64,000 bases of DNA, taken from contig NZ_JBQCZW010000004.1 of NCBI RefSeq assembly GCF_052089425.1, positions 1 through 64,000 on the forward strand, written 5' to 3'. Every line of letters starts with the position of its first letter. Positions within the stretch are counted from its first letter, which is position 1. A program made the position numbers and the translations under genes. Source of the stretch: Ancrocorticia sp052089425 (GTDB lineage Bacteria > Actinomycetota > Actinomycetes > Actinomycetales > Actinomycetaceae). Under the pieces are notes generated by a model that was not told the DNA's origin, did not search any database, and saw only the letters and a program-made list of their open reading frames with translations. Below, in pieces: positions 62,072 through 64,000 of this stretch.

Positions 62072-62851
62072 AATTATCCCCCACTTCTGCTGCAGTGGGA
62101 AGAGACCACACCTGAAAAACCGTGAGATCGGCGACAATCTGGGGACCTCCATCACTCACACGGTAACGATCACATAACAAGAGATTTCGTTACGATCACA
62201 GAGAAATCTACGGAGGCGTCAGTCTTACTGAACAGTCCAGATGGTTCCAATTCTGAAATGCCAACAATCGAAAGAAGACTCAACGGTTTCAGAGGAACGA
62301 ACTTAGCGACACCTATCAAGTAGCTGAATTCGGAACCTTTGAGTGATTACGATTCCCCGACCACAGATCAAGACAACCGGCTCAAACCGCCCTCGCTCAC
62401 CCACCTACCACGCTACGGTGAATTTCAGAGCTACAGCACTTACGAAATGGTAACTTGGAACTAGGAGAACAGATGTACATAGCGTCAAAGCCAGAGTCGC
62501 GCGCGTTGCATCTCGCTCAGGGATTATGGTGGTAACTACGCATCCAACAGCGAAGCGGCCTCTAACATGGGCGATTATTCTGATGGCTATTGGCGTAGTG
62601 ACTTACTTTGGCGCACCATAGCTTAATCACGGTGCAACTGGTACCTCTTATGGCTTTAACGCCATCGAGTCGCAAATCATCCACAACGAAACATCCTGGC
62701 CCTCAGCGACAAGATCCGAGTAAACACGGCGGGCGTCATAAGCGACAAGTCAGAATCCTTGCGTGACAAAAGCTCAAAGCGTAGCGTAGCGGCGTCAGCT
62801 GATAGCTTTTCTCACCTTTGCGCAACTTCGATTTGGGCGGAGATTAACAGT
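62072..62851. other. Gene-poor region
   Basis: About 780 bp with no strong gene. It looks lower in G+C than the rest of the window and has many stops in all frames. A possible 31-codon membrane peptide ORF (62526-62621) is the only coding-like piece. It may be old transferred or decayed DNA, or contain regulatory sequence for the secreted-protein gene that follows. Confidence 0.5.
62526..62621 (+). CDS. Possible 31-residue membrane peptide
   Basis: ATG preceded by CAGGGATT opens MVVTTHPTAKRPLTWAIILM followed by AIGVVTYFGAP and a TAG stop. A short basic/polar head and one hydrophobic segment would make a plausible small membrane peptide. No family is recognised and the length gives little coding proof. 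It may be a fragment of a decayed gene. Confidence 0.3.
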   Translation: MVVTTHPTAKRPLTWAIILMAIGVVTYFGAP

Positions 62852-63595
62852 ATGCAGATAAAGAATATTGGGGGCCTCCTTTTCGTAATAGCTCTCATAT
62901 TGAGTTCGGGCACTGCTGGTGCTGCGTCAGCGGCACCGTCTGAGGAGCCCTCAGATTCCTCGGAATCTCAATCGGCACCTGAAGGTTTCGTTCAGGGGGG
63001 AACTACTTCGGACACGCAGTGGATTGAGATCGACGAGACTACGGCGAACAGAATTGAATCTGGCGACATTGAAGCGATCGAAAAATACTACAACAGTAAT
63101 GGAGATGTCGATCCTAGTGCAGTACTAAGCGATTTCCCCACTGAGGCAAATCAGTTGGCGTACGGTTCAAGTAGTGCCCAACGTAGCACTCCCAAAAACC
63201 CCGATGGGTGTGAGCTACTACCAGTCGGCTCTAGTCACAAAGACGGCCCGATGTACATGCACAAGCGAACTGGCTCGAATTCAACGGGCAACGGATACGG
63301 AACGATCGGCTGGAAGCCGGTAACTAAATGTAAGACAACTCCTAAGCAGATTGCTAATGAGAACAGGTTCTATAGGTCCTCGCTTGGCGGATGGTATCCA
63401 CAAGCTGACGGCAAGAAGGGTTCTACATCAAGCGTTAAGGAATATACACAGAAGGACGTCAAATGGTCTTGTCAGAACCTGAAACGAGAAGATTGGCGAG
63501 GCATTACCGTCAGTACGATCACCGCTAGCGATAACAAGAGTTATGCTGCTAAACAGACGACCAATACTATCAACTTGCCTTGCGGTACAAAGTGA
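62852..63595 (+). CDS. Hypothetical secreted four-cysteine protein
   Basis: A protein of about 247 residues. A clear signal peptide (residues 1-28, hydrophobic core GGLLFVIALILSSG and an A-x-A-type end AASAAP) is followed by a Ser/Glu-rich linker. The mature domain has four cysteines in DGCELLP, VTKCKTTP, WSCQNL and NLPCGTK, suggesting two disulfides. I do not recognise the family. The ATG at 62852 with GGAG upstream is preferred to upstream starts. The gene after it starts at TGATG, so the two are translationally coupled. Confidence 0.7.
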   Translation: MQIKNIGGLLFVIALILSSGTAGAASAAPSEEPSDSSESQSAPEGFVQGGTTSDTQWIEIDETTANRIESGDIEAIEKYYNSNGDVDPSAVLSDFPTEANQLAYGSSSAQRSTPKNPDGCELLPVGSSHKDGPMYMHKRTGSNSTGNGYGTIGWKPVTKCKTTPKQIANENRFYRSSLGGWYPQADGKKGSTSSVKEYTQKDVKWSCQNLKREDWRGITVSTITASDNKSYAAKQTTNTINLPCGTK

Positions 63596-64000
63596 TGAGC
63601 ACAGTTGCGTCCGTATTGTGTCGATGGCTTACCTATTGCGAAGCGGCTGGTGTTGCGGTCAAGGATCAGCAGACAGCACCGAAAATGTTGGTTGAGGAGC
63701 TCGTCACCCGTGACTTCCACCAGGAGATAGTGCCACTCCTGCCAGAAATCGAACCCTATCCCATCGAAGAGACGCAGGTTCTCCTGTTGGCAGCCGCCGT
63801 GGGAAATACGTTTGGTGGCGAAGGTATGCAAGTCGGCTCCAGCGCTGCTTCGCTTGCACGCAACCTCACCGTGGAATACGCCAACATCGTGCGTGGAACG
63901 CTAATTTCAGATCACGTCGAAGCGTTCGCGGACGGCTGGTACAACGCACCGGAGTCAGATCAGGTACGTCTCACTACCGGTGCCGCGTCGTGGTGCTGGT
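63595..64000 (+). CDS. Hypothetical protein, 3' end outside the window
   Basis: An open frame from the ATG at 63595, overlapping the previous stop (TGATG), through to the window end without a stop (135 codons seen). It has no signal peptide. The visible protein is acidic and helical (for example PKMLVEELVTRDFHQEIVPL and SAASLARNLTVEYANIVRG). No family is recognised. Coupling to a secreted protein could mean a cytoplasmic partner, such as an immunity or regulatory protein, but this is a guess. Confidence 0.6.
   Translation, partial: MSTVASVLCRWLTYCEAAGVAVKDQQTAPKMLVEELVTRDFHQEIVPLLPEIEPYPIEETQVLLLAAAVGNTFGGEGMQVGSSAASLARNLTVEYANIVRGTLISDHVEAFADGWYNAPESDQVRLTTGAASWCW

Noticed and set aside
1..64000. 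tRNA, rRNA or CRISPR features
   Set aside because: No cloverleaf with CCA-adjacent arms, no rRNA similarity and no regularly spaced repeats were seen. A tRNAscan or CRISPR-finder run would settle this.

Overview
The window reads as part of a high-GC actinobacterial chromosome. The evidence is the preserved translation/RNA-maturation and isoprenoid gene order, the frequent GTG starts, the ispG-GNAT-RIP1-dxr block known from mycobacteria, the DUF2469-rnhB-lepB-rplS block, and Actinobacteria-type M23, XerC, DprA and ComM genes. Gene content and the moderate GC suggest a small-genome Actinomycetaceae member (for example Trueperella, Arcanobacterium or a relative). That genus-level placement is inference only. 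Most genes lie on the minus strand, so the window is best read from high to low coordinates.

Layout: (a) 1-1601, a hybrid transposase in which an IS30-type C-terminus is fused onto a complete but different DDE integrase. (b) 1650-13618, an RNA and translation block on the minus strand: rimP, nusA, ylxR, infB, rbfA, truB, ribF, rpsO, pnp and an M16 peptidase. (c) 13742-25394, a cell-wall, isoprenoid, lipid and nucleotide block: hypothetical gene, proS, GNAT, ispG, rip1, dxr, a DivIVA-repeat protein, rlmN, cdsA, frr, pyrH. (d) 25477-33929, an accessory insertion between pyrH and tsf. It holds an orphan receiver protein, an L-tartrate dehydratase operon (ttdA-ttdB-ttdT), a second DASS transporter broken by two single-base frameshifts, an AraC regulator, and an ACT-UPF0210 pair. 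(e) 34002-40816, tsf, rpsB, an M23 protein, xerC, dprA, comM, yraN. (f) 40963-46325, a second accessory insertion: an MntA-HepT toxin-antitoxin pair, two M20 amidohydrolases and a DcuC-type carrier. (g) 46445-59323, DUF2469, rnhB, lepB, rplS, a trmD-GNAT fusion, rimM, khpA, rpsP, a CDF transporter, ffh, glnD (without ACT domains), glnB, amtB, ftsY. (h) 59443-61697, the tdh-kbl threonine catabolic operon. (i) 61694-64000, a small membrane protein, a gene-poor stretch of about 780 bp, a secreted four-cysteine protein and a translationally coupled gene that runs off the end.

How parts work together: amtB-glnB-glnD form a nitrogen import and sensing operon, preceded by two sequences resembling GlnR half-site pairs. 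ffh and ftsY supply the two SRP GTPases, and lepB the signal peptidase. ispG, dxr, frr, pyrH and cdsA are the usual actinobacterial cluster. ttdA/B/T would import tartrate, dehydrate it to oxaloacetate and export succinate, with the nearby AraC gene as plausible regulator.

The points most worth a second look are the trmD-GNAT fusion, the ACT-less GlnD, the doubly frameshifted DASS gene, the chimeric transposase, and the secreted protein with its coupled partner at the right end. I saw no tRNA, rRNA or CRISPR array.
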